DNA of 64,000 nt from Drosophila miranda (GCF_003369915.1 NC_046676.1:13932001-13996000); one strand, 5' to 3'. Numbered from the stretch's first letter, positions 13,032-23,988 are shown. The notes: a model not told the origin generated them from the sequence alone. Made by a program: numbers and translations.

Positions 13032-13261
13032 TATCCAGGTTCCAGATTAGATTCGTGATCAGTCTGCCGTTTACCTTGTTTTAAAGAAATAGCAGCCAAC
13101 GTTTTCCCGTTTTTTACTTCATTTTACTTAAAACAGAACACAAACACATACACACACGCGTTTTGTTTTCTACTTTGTTCTTACTACTCGCTCACTCATA
13201 CATACACATATGCGCTGAGTATAAGGCGGCATTTGACGAATTTCAAGTTCCCTTGAATATG

Positions 13262-13420
13262 ACTAGCTAGATAGAGCCCTTAGCCATGTCCACATAATTT
13301 TATCCGATTAATGAATCAACTTTATACTTGACTGCCTTATTTTAAATACTTGCTTTTATTGGATCATGTCTAAAAAAAGGTTTTATCGAAAAATGTCAAA
13401 CATGGTGACCAAATGTGCAT
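13262..13420 (+). repeat. Dispersed repeat, family A (promoter-associated), partial
   Basis: Shares the chain ACTAGCTAGATAGAGCCCTT, a CCACATAATTTTATCCGATTAATGAATCAA-type core and a TTTTAAATACTTGCTTTTAT tail with copies near 15.8, 24.1, 33.1 and 33.6 kb. This copy lacks the left part with the ATATACC motifs. It lies about 230 bp upstream of the Mlh1 start codon. The family has not been identified. Confidence 0.6.
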
Positions 13421-13778
13421 ATGCTATCCGTATACCCGTATGCTTTTGCTGACAAATGATATCGGTTAAAATTGTAAAATTTTGTATGAAAACAATTCGA
13501 ATAGGGATGCAATCAACATGTTTTATATACTGCCTTAATGAGAAGAAATAAATAAATGATCGTACTTATGATACGAACGATCAATTTTAAATCTCAATTT
13601 TCAAAACAATTTTATATTTCATTATTAACGCATTTAAACTTATAAACTTCATATAACACTTGGTTGATTTCGTACTTCTTAGCCTAGAACTATTTTGATT
13701 TGAGTGAAAACAAGCGAATTTTCTAAATTCCTTGAGGAACAATGTGGTTTGTACTGCAAAGCGGAAATGGAATGGAAT
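13421..13778. other. AT-rich spacer between Mlh1 upstream DNA and the Gasz 3' end
   Basis: No gene seen. The DNA is AT-rich, and the part next to 13778 is presumably the Gasz 3' UTR, with poly(A)-signal-like AATAAATAAATGA near 13547 on the opposite strand. Confidence 0.4.
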
Positions 13779-15421
13779 CTACAATCCAAACCAATTGGAT
13801 TTGAGGCAGATAAATACTGAGATGCCCAGTATAATGGTTGTGTACTTGAAGTAGCGTCGCACCGTTGTGCGCTTTCGCACGGCGAGAATATCGTTATAGT
13901 CGATGTGGAGCGGATTCTTCGCAGGACTGAACGAACCAAGCTACGAACGGAGGAAAGAGATTAGTTTAGTGCAGGAATCCCAGTTGCATACAGCTAGCGC
14001 TTACATATTTAACGGTCTTGGTTAAGTCGTCGACCGATTTGCGATATGCCATGATATTGGTCTTAAGGCTGGCCAATTGCATCGTCGAGGTTTTACCCAG
14101 CACCCCGGCATTTAGGTTCTTCTTGACAAAGTCCAGGGAAGCCTGGATGATGACCAACTGTTGCATATGGCTGGCGGTGATCATAAGAATATCATAGAAG
14201 CTGAAAGACAAGAATCATTGCGTTCATTTCACGGTCAATGGGAAGGAATCTTTGTGTGGGCACCCACTTATCCATTCCATCCCTCTTCACTCGAGCTATT
14301 GACTTGTAGGACCAATGGTGGAGGTGAAAGCTGCAAGGGATGATGATGATACAGATTCAATTAAATTTTTCAAGACATGCACTCACTCCAAGATGCCCTT
14401 CAGAATCTTGTTACGTTGCACAGGAAATGGGATGCCCACTTTCTTGAGCGCTTGATCATCCATCACTAGGAATTCGGCCAGGGAAGTACGCGAAATGGCG
14501 AAATGGTGCAGCTGATCCTGCATATCGATGGATTGTAGGATTCCTTGTAGCTCCTGAAAGTACTCCGGGCACTCGGTCTTCAGAAAGATGCGTGGAATGT
14601 GGTCCCTTAGCGTGTGGTAGCACAGAAAGTGCAATGGCACCGAGTACTTTTCTTCAATCCGTGGCAGTAGTTCCAGCAGATCATAATAACCATAAGACTC
14701 GGCCGCCTGTGTGGGAGTGTAGCCCTTACCGTTGGGTATCATGGCATTTACGCCCGCTTCCACCAGCAGCTTGACAATATCCGCGCGGTTCTTCTCGATG
14801 GCATGAAAAAGCGCTGTGCAGCCAACGTGGTCCACATCGTTCAAGCTGGCGTCTTTGACTATCAGGCGGACGACACTGGTGTAGCCGTTGCGACAGGCAA
14901 ACATTAACGGAGTCATCCCGCATTTGTTGGACACATTGATGGCTGCCCCATGTCGGAGCAGCAGACGGACCAGCTTCTCTACCAAGTACGGATCGTTCTT
15001 CTCACAGTCGCAGGCCTCCATCACTGGCGTCTGAGTTTCCACCTGCTTGTTGGCGCTGGCCGACCGCTTCTCCAGCAAGTACGCGGCCAAATCGTAGTGA
15101 CCCTCGCGGCAGGCGTACATCAACATCGTCCGTCCCCAGCGGATCGGGTCGTTCACGTTGAACCGCAGGGAATCAATTTCCTTGATCACGGCCTTTACGT
15201 CCCCCTCAAGTACGGCTTCGTAGAGCTTCTGATCCGGTTCCACAGTCGGCTGTGGCTTTGGACTTTTCTTAACCTGCGCAAAACAAGATATTGAAACCCA
15301 AAAAATCCTCGTGGCCATAACAATCCAGGAAAATTACCTTATTCGAAAAGTAGAAGCCATCGTAGCTGCTGTCCGAGTCAGAATCGGAAGGTGGCGGGCC
15401 ATACGCCATATTATTACTCAT
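13779..15421 (-). CDS. Gasz: GASZ/ASZ1: ankyrin, SAM and C-terminal membrane-anchor protein of the piRNA pathway
   Basis: Four minus-strand exons: 15421-15338, 15273-14387, 14200-14005 and 13940-13779, giving 442 residues with frame kept at every junction. The N terminus is a Ser/Asp patch (MSNNMAYGPPPSDSDSDSSY). Ankyrin repeats follow from about residue 40 to 250 (repeat cores GRTMLMYACREGHYDLA, GMTPLMFACRNGYTSVV, GCTALFHAIEKNRADIV and GYTPTQAAESYGYYDLL). A SAM-like domain follows (about 265-325, with the FLVMDDQALKKVGI segment). The last exon encodes a basic stretch and a single membrane span, TTIILGISVFICL, five residues or so before a short tail. Known role: GASZ anchors on the outer mitochondrial membrane and recruits Armitage in primary piRNA biogenesis in ovary and testis. 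The C-terminal anchor seen here fits that location. Confidence 0.9.
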
Positions 15422-15767
15422 TATATTGTGTTTTTCCCGAAATTAATTGCAAATTATTAAAAGTAACGCAAAAGTTGTTCTTTTGCACAAAATTGGCAAA
15501 AAGAGTGCCGTTAGCTACCGTCTTTACCGCCCCTTTATGGATATTGTCCTAAATAAACACTTTTGGCTTTACGACGCGGAAGCTGGCCAGAAACAGCTGG
15601 TTAACGTGACCAGAGCTGCAATTGTTTTTTGTTGGTACTTTTCGGTATTTTTTGAGGTCAAAATTGAGCCTACGATTTCATTTTACAATTTAAATAGAAT
15701 TATTAAATTAAATTTATATAGAAATCCAATAAATGCAATTATTTAAATTAAACCAATCAAGTAGGAA
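15422..15767 (-). promoter_or_regulatory. Gasz upstream region with Motif 6 and a weak Motif 1 match
   Basis: Upstream of the Gasz ATG. TTCGGTATTTTT at 15641-15652 fits the fly core-promoter Motif 6 consensus KTYRGTATWTTT exactly. TAACGTGACCA at 15602-15612 matches the reverse of Motif 1 (YGGTCACACTR) at 9 of 11 positions, in the direction of Gasz transcription. Motif 1/Motif 6 pairs are typical of TATA-less housekeeping promoters. The start site is not resolved. Confidence 0.45.
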
Positions 15768-15905
15768 ATTGATTCATTGATCGGATAAAACTATGTGGGC
15801 ACGGCTGAGAGATCTAGATAGCTAGTAATATTCCACGGAATATCAAAATCGAGGAATATTTCGAGTAATTTTCGGTATTTTTCAAAAATGACAAAAATGT
15901 TGTAA
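15768..15905 (-). repeat. Dispersed repeat, family A, reverse copy
   Basis: Reverse orientation of the family seen at 24.05-24.31 and 33.06-33.30 kb: TTGATTCATTGATCGGATAAAA, the TAGATAGCTAGTAATATTCCACGG-type block and a TTTTCGGTATTTTTC end that is again a Motif 6 match (about 15870-15881). It lies about 350 bp upstream of Gasz. Confidence 0.6.
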
Positions 15906-15999
15906 AAATGTTTAAAAAAGGAAGAAGAAGAACAGAAATGTCGCAAAAATGTTTGAAAAAGGAAGAAGAATGCCAAATCCGAGGCCGTTTGCAGGACGT

Positions 16000-18700
16000 T
16001 GGCCAGAGTGGTGCCGGGGTGCCGAGTGGGGTGCTGGTGCAGCCGAACAGCTGTTTTCGTCGACACGTGGCGGAAAAAAGGAAAATTCTTGTGCAGAGTG
16101 GACAATGCCGAGGGCGCGCATCCTGGAAGGAGTGGACAGCCGGACAGAGGTCGCACACCTCCCCTCGGACTCCATACGCCGGTAGCTCAGATTCGACCAG
16201 GAGACGAGACGCCTCTACAGGATGGCAACAAGTACTGGTTGGCGTCTGGACACCGGCGTCTTCAGGATTCTGGCGTCTGGTGCGATGGAAAGACGTGGGA
16301 AATGGGGCTTGTTCTCGCGTCGGTCCGATGCGGAGGCTCGTCTCATCGAGATCACCCGTTTGGATGGCAGCAACCGGCGCGTGCTCTTGTGGAAGGGGGT
16401 GGAGATGCCGCGTTCCCTGGTCCTCGAGACGCGTCGCGACTACATGTACATGGACAGAGTCGCCTTGGACTCCATACGCCGCGCCACGATGAACGAATCC
16501 GAGCTGCAAGCAATCATGGCCCGGAGCTTATATTCGACCAGGAGACGAGACGCCTCTACTGGATGGCAAGAAGCGTCGGACACTGGTTGGCAACTAGGAC
16601 TACGTGTACTGGAGCGACTGGAGCACCGGAGACATTGATCAAGACGTGCTAGAGCCGCAGCCTCGCCAAGGACGTGCCCTGCATCCCCCACAGCTACGAC
16701 AGACTGCCCGAATGTGCCGCTGCCGGTGTCCGGCAAGAATATCCGTGCCCAAGTGAAGCTCTCTCGCCTATTCAGCTGTGTTCTAAAACGTTTCCTCTTT
16801 TAGCTTCTTTGGCAAACTCGCAGAAGCCTCGCAACATTGACGTCCTTGCCATGAAGGCGAGGCGTCTGCTCCTCTCGACAGATGTCGGCAGCCATCAGGC
16901 CACCATTCGGGCCCGAGTCGATGGCAATGAGTCCGATAAGATCTACTGTGATGTACCTATTTCAGGCTGAGGTAAGCTCAGTCCCGTCCAGGGGTCAATC
17001 CACAAGAAATTTGTAGAAATGTGATGGAACCTTAAGGGCGGCGTCAGGGGGGCGGCCTGTCGTAGAGAGGTGGATCAGGGCTAGAATGGGCGTCGCTCGT
17101 CGTGTGTGCGAAACGACTGTATGGACTCGGGGCGGGGCGGCGTCGGTGCCTCGGCTAATTGGGGTGAACCTACGGAATCGGGTGTTTTTACCTTAATAAT
17201 TTGACACTTTATTGTATTTCTTAGCGGTTTAAATGAGCTTATTTTAAATTGGGCGCCGATGTCTTCTGGTGAGTTCCGGGTACCGCGTCTGTACTCCGGG
17301 TCGAGTCTCTGCGTAAGTTTTGGTACCCCGACCGTACTGTGAGCCGGGTTTCTGCGTAAGTCGTTCTTTGGTTCTCGTCGCCGTCTTTTTATAGGCCCGT
17401 ATTGCTGGGTCGGCGGGTTGACAAATGCGCTTCCGCGTCGGGGCGCACTTTGCCGTTCTTGGTGATCGTTGCAGATTTTGGCGGCGCCGACTTTCCTCCC
17501 TCGATGAACCCGGAAGGCCGCACTCGGCCGATGGCTTGGCTTGGAGTGGGGGAAAGCTCGCGTGACCTGATGTCTTTGGTCATCGTTCTGGAGTTGGCGC
17601 GTGTTGATCGGTGGTTGCTTGCGGAGGGGGCGCTGGTTGTGGGGTGCGGTGCGATGCGCTCATTATAGGTCGGGGGACGGATTGTATCGAAACCTTTTAG
17701 GTTCGTTACAAGCGAATCGATGTGATAGACCTTAAAGGAAAGAACAAGTAAGCAACCAATATGGGGGCCCGACCCTCTGGACACATGTTTAATCTCCTGT
17801 TCCCTCTCTACAGGAAAACCCTTGTTTCCATGCACATCTCGCCGGTGAACAACATTGCCGCCTTGGGGGGATTTGTGGACTGGCTGGATGTCAAGACCGG
17901 ACTGGAGCGGATCACTGTCAACGGAGAGCGTCGTTCCGCGGAGCTGCAGCGTCTGTCGCAGTTCACCGACATCAGTGCCGTGTGGACATCGGGTGCGAAA
18001 GTGCTGCGCAATCACAATTGTCTTCACAGTCGCACAAAGTGTTCCCGCATCTGCATAGCCAGCGGGGTGTGACACGCAGTACTCACGACGTCTGCTCGTG
18101 CCCCAAGCATCTGATGCTACTGGAGGACAAGGAGAACTACAGCGTGTATCCGGCCAGATAATTTTAAGTGGCGGGAGTAGTGACATGAACAACGATTGTA
18201 TATCCGCCTTCTGGCGCTGTGACGAAAGGACTGCCCGGCGGATCAGTGCAGCTGACAGTCAGCCGAGGGCAGCGACACCACCTGTGAAAACTGTCGCAAT
18301 GTCTACGTTGAGGCCGACTGCTGCAAGCGGCCAGGAGAGTTTCAGTGTCCCATTAACAAGGTGAGTGGAAAGACACGATATCTGCCCAAATTCTTAAACT
18401 ACCAATATCCTACTCACCATTTCTACAGCTTTGCATATCGGCCGCCCTGCCTCGGATATTCTCGCGTACCGAGCCAAAGAATCTAGCTCTAATGGTTCCA
18501 TCGAAGAAATTAAATAGTAAGCAGTAAGCATAGCTAAAAATTATTGAAAATCTCTGCATACTGAAGTGTATTGTCCCCGCAGGGAAACACGTTAAGCACT
18601 CCCTTTCAAAGACTTTAAAAATGTAATAGAGAACCTGCCGGATATTGCATTTGAGGTGCAACGCGACCAAGCTGCGGATGAAGATGGAGCGTTGGTATTG
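16000..18700 (+). pseudogene. arr: Decayed copy of arrow (LRP5/6 Wnt co-receptor), introns retained
   Basis: Fragments in several frames resemble an LDL-receptor-related protein. They include beta-propeller pieces such as RLIEITRLDGSNRRVLLW and FDQETRRLYWM (about 16340-16565), an EGF-like Cys stretch (about 16665-16745), a further propeller piece ISPVNNIAALGGFVDWLDVK (about 17843-17900), and DCCKRPGEFQCPINK (18316-18360). The last joins across a 68-bp GT-AG intron (18361-18428) to LCISAAL, the LDLa arrangement I recall from Drosophila arrow. Stop codons and frameshifts break every frame, and YWTD repeats are degraded. An internal duplication is visible: 16165-16245 repeats parts of 16464-16590. 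Retained introns argue for a DNA-level duplication and not a retrocopy. In D. melanogaster arrow is at a different 2R location, so this is a dispersed relic; the functional gene should be elsewhere. Confidence 0.7.
16990..17740. other. GC-rich segment interrupting the arrow relic
   Basis: Markedly more GC-rich than its surroundings, with no similarity to an LDL-receptor protein in any frame. It contains an imperfect direct repeat ending in CTGCGTAAGT (17275-17325 and 17335-17370) and a TTTTTATAGGCC TATA-like site near 17388. A minus-strand open frame runs through its right part. It may be a retroelement remnant or a diverged intron of the arrow copy; the sequence does not decide. Confidence 0.3.
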
Positions 18701-19139
18701 CTGGTATTTTAAGACATAAGTTCAACAAAAAAATATTCGCAATGTTGCAACGTCAATGTTGCTGGTATTTGAAAACTTGTTAACCAGAGTATGGCCATTA
18801 GTTTACCCTTTTTATGTAATTTAATAGGAAGATACTGTTTTCCAAACTGTTTTTAAAGCGTAATTAATAATGACCTTGTCTTAGATTGATATGTTTTACA
18901 CATATTCAAGCAACTGATTAGTTTCCTCTATATATCCTGATTTAAGAAGATCCCAGTAAGAAGACCACTAATTGCAAAATATCGTTGAAATACTTCTAAA
19001 ACAGAGACTGACTAGTTTCTGCATTAATTAGAGCATGGAAAGACAAACATTTTCTCAATTCTATAATATCCATTTCTCCCAGGGCATACAGATCCGCGCC
19101 ATGTTGGAAAAGAGAGCCTTAACCGATTAACCGAGGCAA
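18701..19139. other. AT-rich spacer
   Basis: Nothing gene-like seen. Some short stretches near 19080-19130 resemble the edge of the duplicated flank described for 19140-19477. Confidence 0.4.
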
Positions 19140-19477
19140 AAAGCGCACAGAACAGAGTACAAATTCATTCTCCACATTTTTCGCAAAGACTGAGAATTTG
19201 TAATACTAAAAATTTTTGTTATTTTTTTCTTTTCCTTTTAAACACTTTGAGTCTACGCTCACTACTATATTGTATGGTATGGAGTAACATACATATGTAA
19301 TTGCCAGGGCATGCTGAGGAAAAGTTAAAAAATGAGTTGATTTCTGATTTTGACAACCAGTCAAGTTTTTACACTCAGCACTCAAAGAGTTAAGGAATAT
19401 ATTAGTTTTGTGGTGGATAACTTATATACATAAATTCTTGATCTGCAACAAACTATTGTATCCAGACTCCTGTGGTA
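19140..19477 (-). pseudogene. Truncated duplicate of the signal-peptide exon and flank of the adjacent secreted-protein gene
   Basis: This segment matches 20350-20790 almost base for base. It carries, on the minus strand, a second copy of the first exon (MWRMNLYSVLCAFCL) that runs into a stop after a Gly codon, without the donor site of the intact copy. The shared flank includes the ACTACTATATTGTATGGTATGG block and a DINE-1 fragment, here with an internal deletion relative to the 20.6-kb copy. The match ends precisely at the stop codon of the intact gene, so the duplication breakpoint abuts its 3' end. Confidence 0.7.
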
Positions 19478-20393
19478 TCACCAAACCATGTGCTGGTACC
19501 CTGGTATAAAGTCTGACATCCTATGAAAGGCAAGTGTGGTGCATCTCAAATATGCTAGGATTGTTGTCTCTCTTTTCAAAACCGCTATCTGTTCTTTCTT
19601 TGGCACGTGGCAATTCAAGTCCATACTGCCTGTCTCCCAATTCCTCATATGGTGCAATTTCCTGTACTTGAAGACCTTGCTGTATATACGTTCGGTTGTC
19701 CAGTTGAACGTGACAAGTCCTCTAAGACTTATTAAAGTCGACTTATCCTTGCACACGGTAACGAGTTTCTTGTCGTCGGGATAGTAGTTTACGAGTGGAT
19801 TCGAATCCAAGTGGATACGGGGGACTCGGCTCAGGAACCCGGCGACGAGACGCGTGTCCCTCCACACATCGCCGTAGGTGACAGTCCACAAGTTGCTCTT
19901 TCGCCTGCCCATGCTGTCCACAATCCCGCGTGCTAGTGGTACGGTTAGCTCCTTGGGCCGCGTCGTTATTCGAGCGGAAAGATCTTCTATAGCTCGGATT
20001 CGCCGTTGCTTACCGCTGGCCTCTCGCTGCTCACTGATCATCATCGGTGAATTTTTTCTCACTTGCGAAGAGAATTTGCTGCCAAAGCCCGTAGACAGTC
20101 CCATGTTCGAACCGGATCCCAATTCTTGTGCCTGTCTAGGGTTTATGATAGACTCGACTGTCTTTGGGTGCTCAGAATCAACGTGGGGCTCCTGCAGCGA
20201 CGACTCGTTCGAGCTTCGAGGACCCTGCACACTGTGGATCGGCACTGCTAGTATGGCATGTCGTCGATGGATCATCTGGGATTGTTCGTGTTGTAGAGTG
20301 TTCATGAGAAATAGAAATGATAGCGACTTCAGTACTTACGACAAACAGGAGGCAAAAAGCGCACAGAACAGAGTAAAAATTCATTCTCCACAT
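19478..20393 (-). CDS. Unrecognised predicted secreted protein, two exons
   Basis: Exon 1, 20393-20340, encodes MWRMNFYSVLCAFCLLFV, a clear signal peptide. A 64-bp intron (GTAAGTACTG to AATCCCAG) leads in frame to exon 2, 20275-19478, giving 283 residues. The mature protein starts with a Ser/Gln/Glu-rich low-conservation region and becomes basic and better ordered from about residue 130. Its C-terminal half is rich in Arg, Lys, Tyr and aromatic residues (VWRDTRLVAGFLSRVPRIHL, LRGLVTFNWTTERIYSKVF). There are few cysteines. No known domain was recognised. The short intron after a signal-peptide exon, the rapid-looking N-terminal region and the duplicated flanks would fit a fast-evolving reproductive or immune secreted protein, but that is inference only. 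It sits between the arrow relic and Rs1. Confidence 0.65.
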
Positions 20394-20629
20394 TTTTCGC
20401 AAAGACTGAGAATTTGTAAAACTAAAAATTTTTTTTGTTTTTTTCTTTTCCTTTAAAACAAAATACTTATAACACTTTGAGTCTACGCTCACTACTATAT
20501 TGTATGGTATGGAGTAACATAATTGCCAGGGCATTCTGAGGAAAAGAAAAGTTAACAAATGAGTTGATTTCTGATTTTGACAACCAGTCAAGTTTTTACA
20601 CCCAGCACCCGAAGAGCTAAGGAATATAT

Positions 20630-20910
20630 TAGTTTTGTGGTGGATAACTTATATACATTCTTGATCTGCATCAATATCCGAGTCGATATAGCTATGTCTG
20701 TCTATCCGTCCCGATGAACGCTTAGCTGATATCTCAAAGGCTATAATACCTAGAGCAACAAACTATTGTATCCAGACTCCTGTGGTATCTCACTGCTACA
20801 AGTGTGTTTAAAATTTCGCCCTGTTGCATCCACAACCCGAAAACCCAGAATCATTGACCATATCTACCAGATTGCCGAATCTGGATCAGATCGGATCATT
20901 ATAATAATTA
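20630..20910 (+). mobile_element. DINE-1/INE-1 fragment
   Basis: Contains ATACATTCTTGATCTGCATC, a CCGAGTCGATATAGCTATGTCTGTC-like block, 'gatatctcaaaggctataa' and the 'atctaccagattgccgaatctgg' tail also seen at 58320-58345. It is truncated at the head. Part of it is shared with the flank duplicate at 19.4 kb. Confidence 0.65.
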
Positions 20911-21235
20911 TTGTCACACCTTAAACTCAATGTAAGAGATTGTTGTACAAGGACACGGGCAAAGAGCGCTAATCCTGCTGATGTCTATGTGGCGGACTTA
21001 CTTGCCCAGCTCCAGCGCAGAGCGACAGATATCAGGTGCTGCGGGCTTGGGCGCCAAGGAGGACAGGCACATAATTTCGTCGAACGCGGAGCTGGACGCC
21101 AAGATTAGGGTTTCCAATTCAATAAAACAGTTCGGTGCCACCATAAAGCATAAGAAAAATATTGAGTTCTTTTGTAGACAATCTAAGACACCTTAGATTA
21201 ATTTTTGTATTCGCTTTGATAAGGTAAGCGTATAA
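20911..21235. other. Spacer with a possible gene relic
   Basis: Between the DINE-1 fragment and the Rs1 stop codon. Positions 20930-21125 have higher GC and an open frame with Ala, Glu and Lys (for example GAKEDRHIISSNAELDAKI) that looks like former coding sequence. It has no start context, splice sites or recognised family. The right end is probably the Rs1 3' UTR. Confidence 0.3.
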
Positions 21236-23988
21236 CTATTTCTTTTTATCCTTCTTTTGGAAGCGAGGTCCGCCAAAGCTTTTTCCCTTGTTGAACTTGT
21301 TTTTGCCCGCCTTGTTTGTCAGCTTCACGGTGCTGACCTTCTTCTTGGCCGCAATCTTTGTCATCTTCTTGTGGCGGTTAGCCTCGGATCTGGTTTTGAA
21401 GGTAAATGCGTTAATGGAATTATCTTTAAATGCATTTATATATGTGCTTACCGCAATCGCAATGCCCCACCCCGACTGACATCGGTCAAATCGTTGGTGA
21501 ATGCCGATTGAGGGCCGCGCCGCTTAGGTTGATTGGACGCCGCATTGGACCCGTATCTGGGAGGTTCAGTTGCCCCTAGCTTCCCAGGGCGCTTGCGGAG
21601 CTTGGACATTTTGGCCCGCACCAGCGACACCTTCTCGATTTCTTTCATGGCCCGCTCCTTAGCCATCTGCTCAGGCGTCTTTTTCCTCGGCTCATCTTTT
21701 TTTTTCTTGTGGCGCTTGGCATCCAGCTCCTTGACAGGCGGTCCATCTTCACCATCACCGCCGTATTCGGGTCGCTTGCGTTTGCCAGCGTTCGGGCCGT
21801 GACCCTTGCCCTTGCCGCCAGCTGGCTTGCCCTCGTCACTTGGGGTCAGCGCGAGTCGGTTCTTTTCATCCTCACGCTGCTGCTTTGTTTGGAACCAGCC
21901 GCGTTTGTCGTTTGTCTGGCCCAAGAGCTTACGCTCAGTTTTGGACAGTTGCTGCTCTGTCTTGGCGAGCTGACGCTCGGCCTGCTCCTCGTCGAGAATG
22001 TTTTCTGAATGGAATCAAAGATGGGTCTAAGGGTAAATCATAACCTGATTTTTGTACTCACGAATCTCTGGCTCCAGGGCAGTCAGCTTCTTGCGATACT
22101 TCTCAATAATCTCTGGTGGAATAATGCGATTCTTAATGGTGCTCTCGGCATTCTTGATAATATCTTTGACAATCTTGCGTTCCTTTTCACCAGCCAACGA
22201 GACGGAGATACCGGCACGACCGGCACGCGCTGTACGGCCCACACGATGGATATAATGCTCTGTCGTAATGGGCATCACAAAGTTAATGACTGTCTTCACA
22301 CCCACAATGTCCAGACCACGAGCTGCCACATCTGTGGCGATCAAGACATCGATCTGCTCTTCCTTGAATTTCTTAAGCGATTCCAAACGCTGTTGCTGGG
22401 TCAGATTTCCATGGAGCTCACCGGCTCTTATGCCCAGCAGACCCAACAGGATGTGCAAGCGATGGGCCTGCTTCTTGGTCTGCACAAAAACCATGCAATG
22501 ATCGTGGAATGTGCGACAAATTAAGCTGGCCAAAATGGGCTCGCGATCTCCCTCCTTGTCCTCGCGTATGCGTATGAATTCCTGCCGCAGATTAAAGGCC
22601 ACCTGTTGATTGTTGTTTACAAAGACCTTGACAGGCTTGTCTAGCGAGACGGCAGCCAAATCCTTGACCTGCTCGCTCATCGTGGCCGAAAAGAGCATGG
22701 TCTGGCGCGTCTTACAACAGGAATTGATGATCTCCTTCATTTGCTCTGCGAAATATTCGTCCAGCATTCGGTCGGCTTCGTCCAGGATGAGAACCTGTAA
22801 AGCAAGCATAAACCTAATTAGACGTTGACTATAAATGGGGAATATTCATTTAAATCTCTCTCTGATCAGCTTGCATCTGCCGCGCAGTTGCAAGTACCAA
22901 GGCTATCCGCTTTGCCCAGAGTTGAGCTCAGAGCGCAAGGATGGACATTCATCATAGTAATGAAAGATCAATCAAATATCTGGGGATAAGCTCACCTCAA
23001 TGGAGTCCAGGGTAAAGCTGGGCGTGTTTTTGATGTGATCTATAAGACGTCCAGGAGTGGCTATCACAATATCTGGATTCTGACGCAGCACAGCCTCCTG
23101 TGCCTTCACATCCAGGCCCCCAATGGCCAATCCCACATCAATGCTTGTGAATTGGCATAGCTGTTTCGTCACCTGATAGACCTGGGCACCCAGCTCACGG
23201 GTGGGCACCAGAACCAGGACACGGGTTATGGCCTTGTTATTGAGTGGCCGATACAGCAGACGCTCCAGTGTGGGCAACATATAGGCAGCCGTCTTGCCCG
23301 TACCAGTGGCAGCACAGCCACAGATGTCCCGGCCTAAGAGGGCAATCGGAATCGTTGAAGCCTGGATGGGCGTGGGGTATATGTAGCCCAGTACTCCGAT
23401 GGCCCTCATGAGGGGACGCGAAAGATTCATTTGATAGAAGGAGGTGATTTGCTCGTTGCCCTCCACAGTGTCGTCAAATTGCATTTTTTCACCCTCATCC
23501 TCGTCTTCTTCTTCGGCCTTCTTCTTCTTCTTGCTCTTGGTTTGCTTCTTTTCCCGCAAACGCAGATTGTCGTGCTGGAGCTCATCCTCAGAAAGGTCTA
23601 TTTCGTCCTCATCACTTTGCTCGGCGGCCGCCGCCTCGGCTCCACCACGTTTCTGCAGACGGGCTGCAATCTTGTCATCTGTCTTTGTGCGTGCCTTCCT
23701 CTTTACATACTTCATCAGATCGTCCCAGGTGTCCTGGTTGTACTCCTTAACGGAGCCCACAAACTCGAAACCCTTCTCGAACTCTGTTACCTTCTTGTGT
23801 CGCAATTTTGTGGGTTGATACTGCGAGCCGACGGGTGAGAGAAGGTTGTGTGTCTCAGTTTTCATTCAGGGATTAAATATATCGTGTTTTCTCACCTCCA
23901 CTTCGGCATCAGAGTCCTCGGATAGATTCTCCACCTCGGCATCATCTTCAATGGTGCCAATCAGGTCTAAATTCTTAGTTGCACCCAT
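21236..23988 (-). CDS. Rs1: DEAD-box RNA helicase Rs1 (DDX27 / Drs1 orthologue)
   Basis: Five minus-strand exons: 23988-23896, 23820-22996, 22794-22062, 22004-21452 and 21389-21236, giving 785 residues. An acidic and Lys-rich N-terminal region (about 31-150) precedes the helicase core. The core motifs are: Q motif ending [12 protein letters not shown] (about 201-208), [19 protein letters not shown] (about 311-314), SAT (about 343-345), [13 protein letters not shown] and [11 protein letters not shown]. The C-terminal 180 residues are basic, with KRKRPEYGG and the terminal FQKKDKKK. Known role of the family: large ribosomal subunit assembly in the nucleolus; the basic tail and acidic N terminus fit that. 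The gene is divergent from the UQCC4-like gene. A further start in the first intron (23865) gives a shorter frame but bypasses the spliced acidic leader. Intron 2 (22795-22995) is unusually long for this gene and may hold an RNA. Confidence 0.95.
22860..22975 (-). ncRNA. Candidate structured intronic RNA (snoRNA-like) in Rs1 intron 2
   Basis: On the host-gene strand a box C-like ATGATGA lies at 22955-22949, a CTGA near 22930 and a second CTGA at 22869-22866, a spacing of about 90 nt. The interval also folds into an 11-bp hairpin with one mismatch, CTTGCATCTGC / GCAGTTGCAAG (about 22870-22894), and a second imperfect stem of ATCCTTGC type. Rs1 acts in ribosome synthesis, a usual kind of snoRNA host. 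A canonical terminal stem is weak, and no rRNA target was found by eye, so this is only a candidate. Confidence 0.25.

Noticed and set aside
17389-18192. 267-codon minus-strand open frame
   Set aside because: Antisense to the arrow relic for its first half and to the GC-rich segment for the rest; long frames are expected by chance in GC-rich DNA, and no domain was recognised. A retroelement fragment remains possible.
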